Positions 1-7,428 of a stretch of DNA of 64,000 nt are shown piece after piece (the first letter of the stretch is position 1; the number at the start of each line of letters is the position of its first letter). The notes beneath the pieces were generated by a model. It did not search any database and was not told the DNA's origin. It saw nothing but the letters and a program-made list of their open reading frames with translations. Source of the stretch: KBS50 sp042666615 (GTDB lineage: Bacteria; Actinomycetota; Actinomycetes; Mycobacteriales; Micromonosporaceae). Both the position numbers and the translations under genes were made by a program. The stretch is taken from positions 1-64,000 of the forward strand of contig NZ_JBHTDD010000008.1 in NCBI RefSeq assembly GCF_042666615.1. The letters run 5' to 3'.

Positions 1-117
1 CCAACGCGTGATCAGCCGGCTCGGCCGCAGCGCTGCCGCCCGGCGGCTCGACCTGCGTGTGACTGTCCCGGCGGGCGCCAGCGGCGTGCTGATGTGCACC
101 GGCGGCACGGAGATTTC

Positions 118-272
118 ATGTCCGTCAGTCCGGAGCGAACTGTCCGCCTACCCAGATTTTTGCGTGTCCGCTGGCAGTCGACGGCGGGTGTCCGGAGTGC
201 GGCACACAGGGCCGTTGCTGGACGTACGCCATGGCGTTCGGAAACCTCGTTGCCCGAGGCGGGTCGATATGA
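118..272 (+). pseudogene. Small CxxC protein, apparently frameshifted
   Basis: An ATG at 118 follows a GGAG ribosome site (109-112) and opens a short frame beginning MSVSPERTVRLPRF. A run of five Ts (157-161) follows. Past that run a different frame reads smoothly to TGA at 270-272, containing GCPECGTQGRC and ending CWTYAMAFGNLVARGG. That second part has a paired-cysteine motif and looks protein-like, but it has no ATG, GTG or TTG of its own before its upstream stop. The simplest reading is one gene of about 50 residues broken by a one-base slip in the T run; a sequencing error would look the same. Its stop overlaps the ATG of the next gene (ATGA, 269-272). Function unknown; the cysteines might bind zinc. 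Confidence 0.35.
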
Positions 273-523
273 GCATCCCCGCACACGTGGCGCTGTGCCT
301 GTCCTGTGCGCTTGCCCGCGAGCGCCACCTCACGTCGCACCAGCGGTGTACCGACACCGCCGGCCATCAAGGCAATTTCGTGCCCTGCTCTCGCCAACAG
401 CGCTGGCCGGACGGTGGCCAGCCGACGCCGCAGGGAATGCCCGAGTTCCGGCCGACCCATGCCCAGACCCGACGAGTCCGGCGCAGCAACGGCCCAGCCC
501 GGGCTGATAGGTCGGCGGCATGA
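269..523 (+). CDS. Small Cys/His-containing hypothetical protein
   Basis: This encodes 84 residues from ATG 269. The start overlaps the stop of the preceding broken frame, and the stop overlaps the ATG at 520, both as ATGA, which suggests translational coupling. The N-terminal half has spaced cysteines and histidines (CLSC, then single Cys and His further on); the C-terminal third is Arg/Pro-rich and low in complexity. I do not recognise the family. Support comes from the ATGA chain rather than from homology, so it may be a minor gene in an accessory cassette or a decayed one. Confidence 0.4.
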   Translation: MSIPAHVALCLSCALARERHLTSHQRCTDTAGHQGNFVPCSRQQRWPDGGQPTPQGMPEFRPTHAQTRRVRRSNGPARADRSAA

Positions 524-807
524 GCGCCACCGAGCCGGAAGATCGGCGACGTATCCGCACCGAGTTGTGCGAGCTGCGGCGGTTGTGCGGCATGACCCGG
601 CAACAGGTCGCTGACAGCATGGATTGCTCCGTCAGCAAGATTCGCCACATCGAGGTCGGGAACGTCGGCGTCGACCAGATCACCCTCCGGGCCCTACTTG
701 ACGTGTACCGCGTCAGCGACCGGGCCCTCATTGCCGAGCTGGTCGACCTGGCCCGTACCCACCGGGGCCGAGTCCGCGCGGCGATGCGACCTCGGCGCCA
801 GACATGA
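520..807 (+). CDS. Short XRE-type helix-turn-helix protein
   Basis: This is a 95-residue protein whose residues 10-62 form a Cro/C1-type helix-turn-helix (RLCGMTRQQVADSMDCSVSK, then IRHIE). It resembles the N-terminal DNA-binding part of the actinobacterial XRE/DUF5753 regulators, which are usually about 280 residues, but the C-terminal ligand domain is absent. It is therefore a minimal regulator or a natural truncation. It is joined by ATGA overlaps to both neighbours (520-523 and 804-807). It probably regulates this small-gene cassette or a mobile element; that role is inferred from position only. Confidence 0.75.
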   Translation: MSATEPEDRRRIRTELCELRRLCGMTRQQVADSMDCSVSKIRHIEVGNVGVDQITLRALLDVYRVSDRALIAELVDLARTHRGRVRAAMRPRRQT

Positions 808-1127
808 CCGTCATCCGCCGACCGGCACCGGCCGAGATTATCGCCCGACTCGTGCTGATCGGCCACCTCACCGTCCAGCAGCACCCCGACGATTGGTGCC
901 ACATTTGCCGGCAGTCGGCGTGCGGGATGCGGCGGGCAGCGCTCGAATTCCTGGCGCTGTACGACCCGCCCGCCGCAGTCGCCGAGGACGCCCCGATGTG
1001 CCTACCGTGCGCGGTCGGGACTGCCTTTGGGCTCGTCGAGCATCCCGAGTGCGCCGGCCTGTTTGATGGCGATGACGGGCCAGCCGCCTGCCGCTGCCCG
1101 ACCTGCCGGCCAGGGTGGTGGCCATGA
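804..1127 (+). CDS. Cysteine-rich hypothetical protein
   Basis: This encodes 107 residues starting in the ATGA overlap with the HTH gene and ending in another ATGA at 1124-1127. It contains several cysteine pairs (WCHICRQSAC, PMCLPC and a C-terminal CRCPTC), the spacing expected of structural zinc sites. The N-terminal half is hydrophobic/acidic and the C-terminus ends PGWWP. I do not recognise a named family. Its strict coupling to a regulator on one side and a broken reading frame on the other suggests one polycistronic cassette of small proteins. Confidence 0.6.
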   Translation: MTVIRRPAPAEIIARLVLIGHLTVQQHPDDWCHICRQSACGMRRAALEFLALYDPPAAVAEDAPMCLPCAVGTAFGLVEHPECAGLFDGDDGPAACRCPTCRPGWWP

Positions 1128-1403
1128 CCGTGCCGCGCTGTCCGACCGACGAGATGGACGGACGGCGACCCGGCCCGCCTTTTCCAGCTCATGCCCAGGC
1201 AGACCGGTCGCTACCGGGCGAACTTCCGGTTCACCTTCACCACCTGCGCCTGCGCCTGCGCCTGCAACCCGAGCTGGTACTACGAGGACTGACTCGTTCT
1301 CGTGGCCAACGGCCAGATCAAGACCGACGGGTTCCTCCGGCGTGACCCCGACCATGACGTTGACCACGGAGTCCACCTCTACGGCAGGTCGCGACGGCGG
1401 TAG
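1124..1403 (+). pseudogene. Decayed small Cys-rich gene (frameshift plus in-frame stop)
   Basis: ATG 1124 lies in an ATGA overlap with the upstream stop and begins MTVPRCPTDEMDG. After about 13 codons the protein-like signal moves one frame over, giving DPARLFQLMPRQTGRYRANF and then alternating Cys-Ala (CACACAC, from a GCCTGC hexamer repeat) and NPSWYYED, to TGA at 1290-1292. The same frame continues without another stop as LVLVANGQIKTDGFLRRDPD to TAG at 1401-1403. One frameshift and one nonsense codon would explain this as a single inactivated gene of about 90 codons. Alternatively, an intact 73-codon frame runs 1124-1345, but its composition is less protein-like. Function unknown. Confidence 0.35.
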
Positions 1404-1452
1404 CACGTCTCCGCCAGCAACGCTCTGTCCGCGGCAGTTGAGGATGCTCATC

Positions 1453-2073
1453 TCACTGGTACGAAACCCCAGCCAAGTGTTCGGCCAGTTCAAATCCGGT
1501 GCCGCAGTTTGGACAGTTGAGCCGGCCAAAAAGGTAGGTGAATGCGGTTGCCACCGACTCCCGGCCCGCCTGAAGGGCCTCAGCATGCAGGCGGACCGCC
1601 AGATCTGAGGAGAGCCCGGGCTGAATCGGAGGGTCCTCCGATGGCAGGTCGAGCAGCAGTTCCTCCTCGCATTCGGGGCACTCTACGTCGACCTCCCCGT
1701 CGTTGATGCGGTCGAGTTCTTTACCCCAAATCTCGTCACCCTCGAAGGCGAGGACGGCCTGTTGGAGGTACACGAACATGCTGTCATTGGACGCGCACGG
1801 CAGGCGGTCCAATGCGAGCGCGCCTGTGATCTCATCCGCGTATGCGGCGCGGTCGGTGTCGCTGGCATCCACGGCGATGGACCCAGCAAGCACCACCGCA
1901 TTCTCTCGGTTCTCTGGTATGAAAGCGGCGCAGGTCTGCGCCAGCCAAGGCAGCAGAACCACGCTGGCGGGGTCGCACGTGCCCTGGTGACACGACTCTT
2001 GCCAGATATGGTCCCAAGCTGGAGACGCCGGGTCGGCGGCAGCAGAATCCAGGACCTCCGAGGGAATCGTCAC
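1453..2073 (-). CDS. Hypothetical protein with two CxxC pairs
   Basis: This is an acidic, helical protein of about 206 residues if started at GTG 2073; the frame stays open to an ATG at 2193, but those extra 40 residues are Arg-rich and look untranslated. The body (AWDHIWQESCHQGTCDPAS, then an alternation of short helices) resembles a HEAT-like helical repeat. Two CxxC pairs near the C-terminus (CPECEEE and CPNCGTGF) could form a zinc ribbon. I believe related proteins exist in other actinobacteria but cannot name the family. It faces the small-gene cassette convergently. Function unknown. Confidence 0.65.
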   Translation of the reverse strand: MTIPSEVLDSAAADPASPAWDHIWQESCHQGTCDPASVVLLPWLAQTCAAFIPENRENAVVLAGSIAVDASDTDRAAYADEITGALALDRLPCASNDSMFVYLQQAVLAFEGDEIWGKELDRINDGEVDVECPECEEELLLDLPSEDPPIQPGLSSDLAVRLHAEALQAGRESVATAFTYLFGRLNCPNCGTGFELAEHLAGVSYQ

Positions 2074-2254
2074 GTGACGAAGCTTCGCATGCCCCGATAT
2101 CCGACGCACTCTTCTCGGCACGGCCGGACGGCTTCGGCACGGCAGCCGGTCACTCAGCGCGACGCCCGATCGGCGGCATGAGCGTGCGTCCAACCTGAAG
2201 CGCCAAGTACGCCACCACGACCGGCCACACCTGAGGCGGCGTGTCCCGCCCGAG

Positions 2255-2824
2255 GTGGTGCATGATGATGCCCTTATGTTCGTGGATCAGCAGCAGTTCG
2301 CCTTCTTGGCCGATATTCGAGCGCGGTGGGAGTCCATCCGGGCCGAATGCCTCGCTCTCCCGCGTGAGACCTATCAGCCGTGGGTGCAACGCAAGATGTA
2401 CGGCCAGGGCTGGAGCGTGTACGGCCTGGTCGCCTTCGGGGAACGAATCGAGGAAGCGCTCGAAGCCTGCCCGAACACCGCCTCCGCCTTGACGAAGATC
2501 CCTCATCTTACGACCGCCGGGTTCTCCCGGATGGCTCCTGGCACGCACATCAAGCCACATCAGGGATGGGTCACCACGGTTTACCGCGCACATCTCGGAC
2601 TGGTCGTGCCGCAGGACTGCGCGCTGCGGGTAGGCGACGAGATCCGGCCGTGGCGCGAAGGCGAGACCTTCGTCTTCGACGACACCGTCATGCACGAAGC
2701 GTGGAACTACGGCGCCAGCGACCGCGTCGTGCTGCTGTTCGACTTCGCCCGTCCTGGCTGCGAGGACCTGCCACAGGACCATCTGCCAGCCTCCGTGGCG
2801 GGTTTCGTCCGCCGTGGTAAATGA
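2255..2824 (+). CDS. Aspartyl/asparaginyl beta-hydroxylase-like dioxygenase
   Basis: This 189-residue protein has the Asp_Arg_Hydrox fold signature of Fe(II)/2-oxoglutarate oxygenases. It reads HIKPHQGW around residues 98-105, YRAHLGLVVP at 110-119, and VFDDTVMHEAWN at 140-151, followed by an Arg at 157. By family analogy H102 and H147 would be the iron ligands and R157 would bind 2-oxoglutarate. Family members hydroxylate Asp/Asn or Arg in proteins, or lipid and peptide substrates; the substrate here is not evident. Candidate starts are GTG 2255, GTG 2258 and ATG 2276, none with a clear Shine-Dalgarno. It stands alone in the accessory segment with no biosynthetic partner. Confidence 0.8.
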   Translation: MVHDDALMFVDQQQFAFLADIRARWESIRAECLALPRETYQPWVQRKMYGQGWSVYGLVAFGERIEEALEACPNTASALTKIPHLTTAGFSRMAPGTHIKPHQGWVTTVYRAHLGLVVPQDCALRVGDEIRPWREGETFVFDDTVMHEAWNYGASDRVVLLFDFARPGCEDLPQDHLPASVAGFVRRGK

Positions 2825-2997
2825 GCGAGGCACCTCGGAACGCTCTTGCACGCCTGTACGCCGTTGGACGCCCTCCTTCGTCACCTACCGTGACGCTCGG
2901 TTCGCGGCAGATGCGTGCGCCTGAACTTGGTTGGCGTGCGTCGACCGGCAGGGGTTGCCCGCCCGATACCCTGCGTTTGTGATCCGACCTCGACCTC

Positions 2998-3447
2998 ATG
3001 ACACACGCCGCTCACATCGGACTCGGGTGCGCCGTGGATGAGGTGGAGGAGGTGTGGATGCGCGCCGGCCAGGATGAGCTAAACATCATCTGGAATCGTG
3101 CCGCTGACTACGGCGCAGATGGCGAGGCTCCCGAGGGCACTCCACGAGGCATCGTGCAGCTCTCGTACTTGCTGCGTGTCTACAACTCAGCGATGGGTGG
3201 TGGCTTGGGCTTCGCCGTCGAGGTGAACGAGCCCTTCCGTCTGAAACGAGCCCTGGACGCGCTGCGGTACTTCGGATTGGCGGAACTCGCCGAGCTAGTA
3301 GCAGACCTCATCGAGCACGACTTGGACGGTGACCACGCCGAGTCCAGGCAAGATGATCTGGATATCCTCCTCGGCCACCAAGACGAGACCCTAGAGACTG
3401 CGTTCAGAGTCAAAGCTGCCGAAAGGCCCGCCGACTTCGGCCTGTAA
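2998..3447 (+). CDS. Acidic hypothetical protein (possibly DMP19/DUF4375-like)
   Basis: This encodes 149 residues, strongly acidic and mostly helical. The centre (QLSYLLRVYNSAMGGGLGFA, then helices ending LADLIEHD) recalls the layout of DMP19/DUF4375 proteins, where a tyrosine and a GG motif precede paired helices, but the match is weak and I would not assert it. Small acidic proteins of this type are sometimes immunity proteins or DNA mimics, but no toxin is visible beside it. It is followed by nearly 700 bases without a convincing gene up to the tRNA-Arg. Confidence 0.6.
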   Translation: MTHAAHIGLGCAVDEVEEVWMRAGQDELNIIWNRAADYGADGEAPEGTPRGIVQLSYLLRVYNSAMGGGLGFAVEVNEPFRLKRALDALRYFGLAELAELVADLIEHDLDGDHAESRQDDLDILLGHQDETLETAFRVKAAERPADFGL

Positions 3448-4132
3448 TGACGGGTCTCCACTTCCTGCTTGGTGAGCGGACGAACTCAAGTCGGCTATGA
3501 GAGTGAACCCCGACCGACGAGTTGCGACGCGCGTTCGGCCACGACACTGACGGCGTCCAGAGGCGTGCCTGCCGCTCAGCCCTCCAGACAGTCGACGGCG
3601 GCGCCAGCACAAACCTGACCAGGCAAGTCAGGATGGCCCGGGGTGCCGACGGGAAGAACCGGCCACGCCGGACGGACAGGAGCAGCCGGTCACCGGATTC
3701 CCGCACGATCTTGTGAACCCCGCTGGCAGAGAGTCCGGCGGAAGACGCTCGGACCGCCTGAATCAGATGGGTCGTCGTCACCACGGCCACCCCGGGGGCG
3801 CGGGCGCGGGACCGCCTCCAGGCCGAATCCGGCCGCAGGTCAGCGGCGGCCGGCCGCCCTGGAAGCACCCCGCCAGCGAAGATCGACGAGCATGACCATG
3901 GTGGACAGACACGGAGAGTCAGCGCGCCCTCTCCCCAATCATGATCCAGACCAGGCGACACGGAAACGCACTGGTCAGCACGGGCGAGCACCCAACCCCG
4001 GCCGAACAGCACGGTGACAACGGAGCACCAACCGAGCACCAACGTCCCACCATGTGGAAGACCGCGGCACATCCCGGGAAACAATCAAGGCCGCAACCTG
4101 CGTTTCCGCTGGTCACGGCCTTGAACGTACTG
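3448..4132. other. 685-base stretch without a supported gene
   Basis: Both strands are open over long distances here, but no frame has convincing composition or a ribosome site. The minus strand contains one moderately protein-like piece around 3640-3775 (HLIQAVRASSAGLSASGVHK, then IVRESGD), which may be a decayed gene. I looked for a tyrosine or serine recombinase, expected at a tRNA-proximal element edge, and could not find its catalytic motifs. Confidence 0.5.
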
Positions 4133-4205
4133 CGCGCCCGAAGGGACTCGAACCCCTAACCTTCTGATCCGTAGTCAGATGCTCTATCCGTTGAGCTACG
4201 GGCGC
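4133..4205 (-). tRNA. tRNA-Arg (anticodon ACG)
   Basis: Read on the minus strand, the acceptor GCGCCCG pairs with CGGGCGC at the 3' end. The T-arm carries GGTTCGAATCC and the seven-base anticodon loop is CTACGGA, giving anticodon ACG. CCA is not encoded. The 3' end faces the accessory segment 1-4132, so this gene is the likely integration site for that segment. Confidence 0.95.
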
Positions 4206-4240
4206 AGGTGCCCGGCCAGTTTACACACCCGGCCGAACCG

Positions 4241-4330
4241 CGGAGACTCCGGGATTCGAACCCGGGAGGGGCGGTTAACCCCAACCGCATTAGCAGTGCG
4301 GCGCCATAGACCAGACTAGGCGAAGTCTCC
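4241..4330 (-). tRNA. tRNA-Ser (anticodon GCT)
   Basis: This is a 90-base type II tRNA with a long variable arm, on the minus strand. The acceptor GGAGACT pairs with AGTCTCC, the T-arm contains GGTTCGAATCCCGG in variant form, and the anticodon loop CTGCTAA gives GCT. It lies 35 bases upstream of, and in the same direction as, tRNA-Arg(ACG), so the two are probably co-transcribed. No CCA is encoded. Confidence 0.95.
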
Positions 4331-4523
4331 CCGGTGGCGACACACCACCGACGCCCGAGGATACAGGGCGTCCGGCGACCTGAGCAAAGCACCTCCCCGA
4401 CCACCAAGACGATCTTGATCTCATCAGGGTCATCGGCACATCCCGTGGCCGAGGGCGTCGTCGCCGGCAACCCTTTCTATCTCTGGGGAGGTGGGAACGG
4501 CCGCCTGATATTAGGCTCCTGCC

Positions 4524-6302
4524 ATGGAGGAGCAGCCGGGCACCGATCCGCCCGACCGACCGACCCCACGATCGCGACCCCGAGGCCCGCAGCCGGCGTT
4601 CACCCCGCCTCCCGCACCGCCCCCACCCACTCCGGCCGAGCCGCCCCCACCCAACCGGCCACGCCGCCGGGGCGCCCCACCGGCTGTCCTCTTCCAGCCC
4701 CCTTCCGGCGACGAGGCCGCGACCCGCCCAGCCGAGGCCGCTACACCGGGCGGCCGGAATGACGACGCCCCACCGCCCGGCCGGAACCACAGCACCTCGA
4801 CCGGGGCTCGCCGGTCCGGTCGGACGACGCTGCCCGCTCCCCGATCGCCCGCCGATGCGGAAGGCCACGGGCGGACACCGTCAGGCGTCGACCGCCGACC
4901 AGCCGCGCCCGAGGCCGAGTCGACAAGCGCCGCGCAGGAGCCACCGCCGACAAGCCCGCCAGCGAAGGAGGCAGTTCCAGGGAAGGCGGCAGTTCCAGGG
5001 AAGAAGACAGCTCCAGCGAAGAAGGCGACCGCTGGCACGAGAACGACCGCCGCGAAGAAGGCGACCGCTGCCAAGAAGATGGCCGAGACGGCGGCACCGA
5101 CCGACCAGCCGGACCCGACGACGACACCGGTCCGGGAGCCGGCGCCCGCGAAGAAGGCCCCCCGCGCAAAGAAGGCGGCGCCGACAAAGAAACCGGCGCC
5201 CGCGAACGAGGCCACGCCGACGAACGAGGCCACGCCGACGAAGAAACCGGCGCCCGCGAACGAGGCCACGCCGACGAACGAGGCCACGCCGACGAAGAAA
5301 CCGGCGCCCGCGAAGAAGGCGGCGCCCGCGAAGAAAACGACCCCCACGAGCAAGGTCGTCGCCAGGGGTACGTCCGCGAGGAAGACCACCGAGCCGGTCG
5401 ACCCCCACGAGCCGGCGCCGCTGGCGGGGACGGCGCCGCCCACTGACTCGCCGGCGCCCGAAGCGACACGCGAACACACACCCCCACCCGAACCGGCAAG
5501 CCCACCCGGCCCAGCACGCGAACACGGACCAGCACACCCACCCGAATCGACACGCGAACACGAACCGGCAGCGTCGGTACGGCCGAGCACGGCAACCCCC
5601 GCCGAGGTGGCACCAGCCACGGCCCGACCCGCCAGTGAGGCCACCCGCCCCGCGGGGGACACCGCACCGCGTACCCGGACCTCGGCAGCGTTGCGCGTAC
5701 TCGACGATCCTGGTCGGGCTCCAGAGCTGATCGCGCTCGCGGCGGTCGACCTGCTCGGTCCCCCCGCCCGGAACTGGGTCGAACGGACCCGCGCGGCGCG
5801 TCCGGAGGCCGGCCCGGACGAGCTGACCCGGTTGGCCGCCGCCCGGTTCACCCGACTGGTCGGCGTCGGGGGCGCCCTGGCAGCCCGCACCGGCGTCCTC
5901 GCACCGGTCGCCGAGATCGCAACGGTGACCTGGGCGCACGCCAGCCTGGTGCTGCACGTCGCCGCCGCCCACGGACACGATCCCACCGATCCGGAACGCG
6001 CGGTCGACCTGTTGGTGCTGACCGGCGTACATCAGGACGCGCCGGCCGCGCGGGCAGCGCTCGGGGCGGTGGACACGGATCATCCGGTGCTCGAACCGCC
6101 GCTGCTCCGGCTGGCGGTGGCGGGTCGCCGGCTGGCCGGGCCGTTCGTCAACCGGCTCGCCGGCTGGTTGGCTCTGCGATTCGTGGTGCGCGGAATACCG
6201 GGGGCCGCGCCGTTTACGGCCGCCGTGGGTTACTCGATGTCCGCACGCCGGCTCGCGGCCCGCGCGGCCACCCGATTTCAAACCACCGCCTCACCGAGGT
6301 GA
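4524..6302 (+). CDS. Pro/Lys/Ala-rich protein with C-terminal EcsC-like domain
   Basis: This 592-residue protein has three parts. Residues 1-150 are Pro-rich and disordered. Residues 150-380 are Lys/Ala/Pro/Thr-rich, like a histone H1 tail or HupB C-terminus, and include an 18-residue tandem repeat. Residues 395-592 form a compact domain (RLVGVGGALAARTGVLAPVA, then EIATVTWAHASLVLHVAAAHG) resembling EcsC-family proteins, with small hydrophobic helices that may touch the membrane. Start ATG 4524 has only a weak ribosome site. The basic tail could bind nucleic acid or anionic polymers; that is inference. No operon partner is present, and the next gene is convergent. Confidence 0.75.
   Translation: MEEQPGTDPPDRPTPRSRPRGPQPAFTPPPAPPPPTPAEPPPPNRPRRRGAPPAVLFQPPSGDEAATRPAEAATPGGRNDDAPPPGRNHSTSTGARRSGRTTLPAPRSPADAEGHGRTPSGVDRRPAAPEAESTSAAQEPPPTSPPAKEAVPGKAAVPGKKTAPAKKATAGTRTTAAKKATAAKKMAETAAPTDQPDPTTTPVREPAPAKKAPRAKKAAPTKKPAPANEATPTNEATPTKKPAPANEATPTNEATPTKKPAPAKKAAPAKKTTPTSKVVARGTSARKTTEPVDPHEPAPLAGTAPPTDSPAPEATREHTPPPEPASPPGPAREHGPAHPPESTREHEPAASVRPSTATPAEVAPATARPASEATRPAGDTAPRTRTSAALRVLDDPGRAPELIALAAVDLLGPPARNWVERTRAARPEAGPDELTRLAAARFTRLVGVGGALAARTGVLAPVAEIATVTWAHASLVLHVAAAHGHDPTDPERAVDLLVLTGVHQDAPAARAALGAVDTDHPVLEPPLLRLAVAGRRLAGPFVNRLAGWLALRFVVRGIPGAAPFTAAVGYSMSARRLAARAATRFQTTASPR
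5189..5314 (+). repeat. 54-bp tandem repeat inside the Lys/Ala/Pro tail
   Basis: Two perfect 54-base units (5189-5242 and 5243-5296) are followed by an 18-base partial third. Each unit contains an internal duplicated 18-mer GAACGAGGCCACGCCGAC. The unit is a multiple of three and encodes 18 residues (KPAPANEATPTNEATPTK), so copy number can change without breaking the frame. Confidence 0.95.
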
Positions 6303-6322
6303 TAAACCCATCCTTCAGCGTT

Positions 6323-6390
6323 GATCTTGCATTTCTGGCTGCGACAAAACGGCATGAAAGTCGCATAGAGCCAACCCAGAATGCAAGATC
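6323..6390. repeat. Nested inverted repeat between convergent genes
   Basis: The outer arms GATCTTGCATT (6323-6333) and AATGCAAGATC (6380-6390) are exact complements. Inside, TGCGAC (6340-6345) pairs with GTCGCA (6360-6365) around a 14-base loop, with GGCT/AGCC pairing between. The resulting hairpin spans nearly 70 bases and sits between the EcsC-like gene and the convergent CPBP gene. It has no T tract. It may act as a bidirectional terminator, but its size and nested form also suit a dispersed palindromic element. Confidence 0.8.
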
Positions 6391-6404
6391 GCGCGACCAG
6401 GGGG

Positions 6405-7151
6405 CTATAGCCAGTCGAGCCAGTCGGGCGGGACCAGGGCGTAGCCCACGAACGCCACGATGTCCAGCAGCGTGTGGGCGATGACCAGCGGCAACACCCG
6501 GCGGGTGCGGAGGAACACCAGCGCGAACACGACGCCCATCACGGCGTTTCCAACGAATGCGCCGATGCCCTGGTAGAGGTGGTAGGAGCCGCGAAGCACC
6601 GCGCTCGCCGCGATCACTGTGGCGGTCCGCCACGCCAGTTCCCGGAGCCGGGTGACCAGATAGCCGACCACGACGACCTCCTCCAGGATGGCGTTCTGCG
6701 CTGCGGCCAGGATCAGCACCGGCACCGCCCACCACAGGTCCGGCAGCCCGGCGGGCACCACGGTGGCGTTGATGCCGAGCCGCGCTGCGGCCCAGAACAG
6801 CGCCAGTCCCGGTAACCCGATGGCGGCGGCCAGCGCCGCGCCGAGCGCCAGATCCGTGCCCGGCCGCCGGGCGTCCAGGCCGAGCAGCCGCCGCGCGTCG
6901 CCGGGGTCCCGGTTGAGCAGGTGTACGGCGAGCAGCACGGGCACCAGCGCGAATCCGATACCGAGCAACTGGTATGTCAGGTCGAGCCAGGGTCGGTCGG
7001 ACTGGGACGCGTTGAGGGTGGCCGTCTGCTGGGAAAGGGGCCGGTCCTCGGTCAGCCGGGCGATGATCCGGACCAGGGCGTAGATCGCCGACTGGCCCAG
7101 GGACACCCCGAGTACCAGCAGCACCTCGGTGTTGCGGGTCCGCCGGGCCAT
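6405..7151 (-). CDS. CPBP-family intramembrane metalloprotease
   Basis: This membrane protein of 248 residues (from ATG 7151; GTG 7175 and a longer frame to 7223 are alternatives) has about seven hydrophobic segments. The Abi/CAAX-protease signature is present: paired glutamates in LEEVVVVGYL, then RGSYHLYQG with the conserved His, and IAHTLLDIVAF near the end. The usual EExxxR is EEVVVV here, so the conserved Arg is missing from the first motif. Family members cleave membrane peptides or prenylated proteins, and some give bacteriocin immunity; the substrate is unknown. It is convergent with the gene at 4524 and divergent from the flavohaemoglobin gene. Confidence 0.85.
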   Translation of the reverse strand: MARRTRNTEVLLVLGVSLGQSAIYALVRIIARLTEDRPLSQQTATLNASQSDRPWLDLTYQLLGIGFALVPVLLAVHLLNRDPGDARRLLGLDARRPGTDLALGAALAAAIGLPGLALFWAAARLGINATVVPAGLPDLWWAVPVLILAAAQNAILEEVVVVGYLVTRLRELAWRTATVIAASAVLRGSYHLYQGIGAFVGNAVMGVVFALVFLRTRRVLPLVIAHTLLDIVAFVGYALVPPDWLDWL

Positions 7152-7428
7152 CGGTCCGTGGAGATCAACGGTCACCCTGTCACTCTGCCCGACAGCAGGT
7201 CTTCCCGGCGACCGTCGGCGCACTTAACGGACAGATCAGGCGAATGTGACGGACACGATGTGCCATCCCGTGAACGGGACTCTCGATCGCACAGCCTGTG
7301 CGACTCCGGTCCGCCACCCGTACCCATCCTTGCAACGAGCACCCAACGGAACCATCTCGTCACTCACCGCGAACTGATCGACCAGTCCGTGCGCGCATCG
7401 ACGCACCACGATAGCGAGAAGGACATCA

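Noticed and set aside
1..117. C-terminus of a gene entering from the left
   Set aside because: One frame reads SRLGRSAAARRLDLRVTVPA plausibly but continues past 118 without a stop into other frames. I could not decide whether it is coding.
3410..4084. Minus-strand 224-codon frame before the tRNA-Arg, considered as an integrase
   Set aside because: No R-H-R-Y or resolvase serine motif is present, the composition is Cys/Trp/Ser-rich, and there is no ribosome site. At most a short piece near 3640-3775 is decayed coding DNA.
4511..5986. Minus-strand 491-codon frame full of Ala/Gly/Phe/Val repeats
   Set aside because: It is the mirror of the Lys/Ala/Pro repeat region of the EcsC-like gene. Its repeats come from that gene's tandem DNA repeat.
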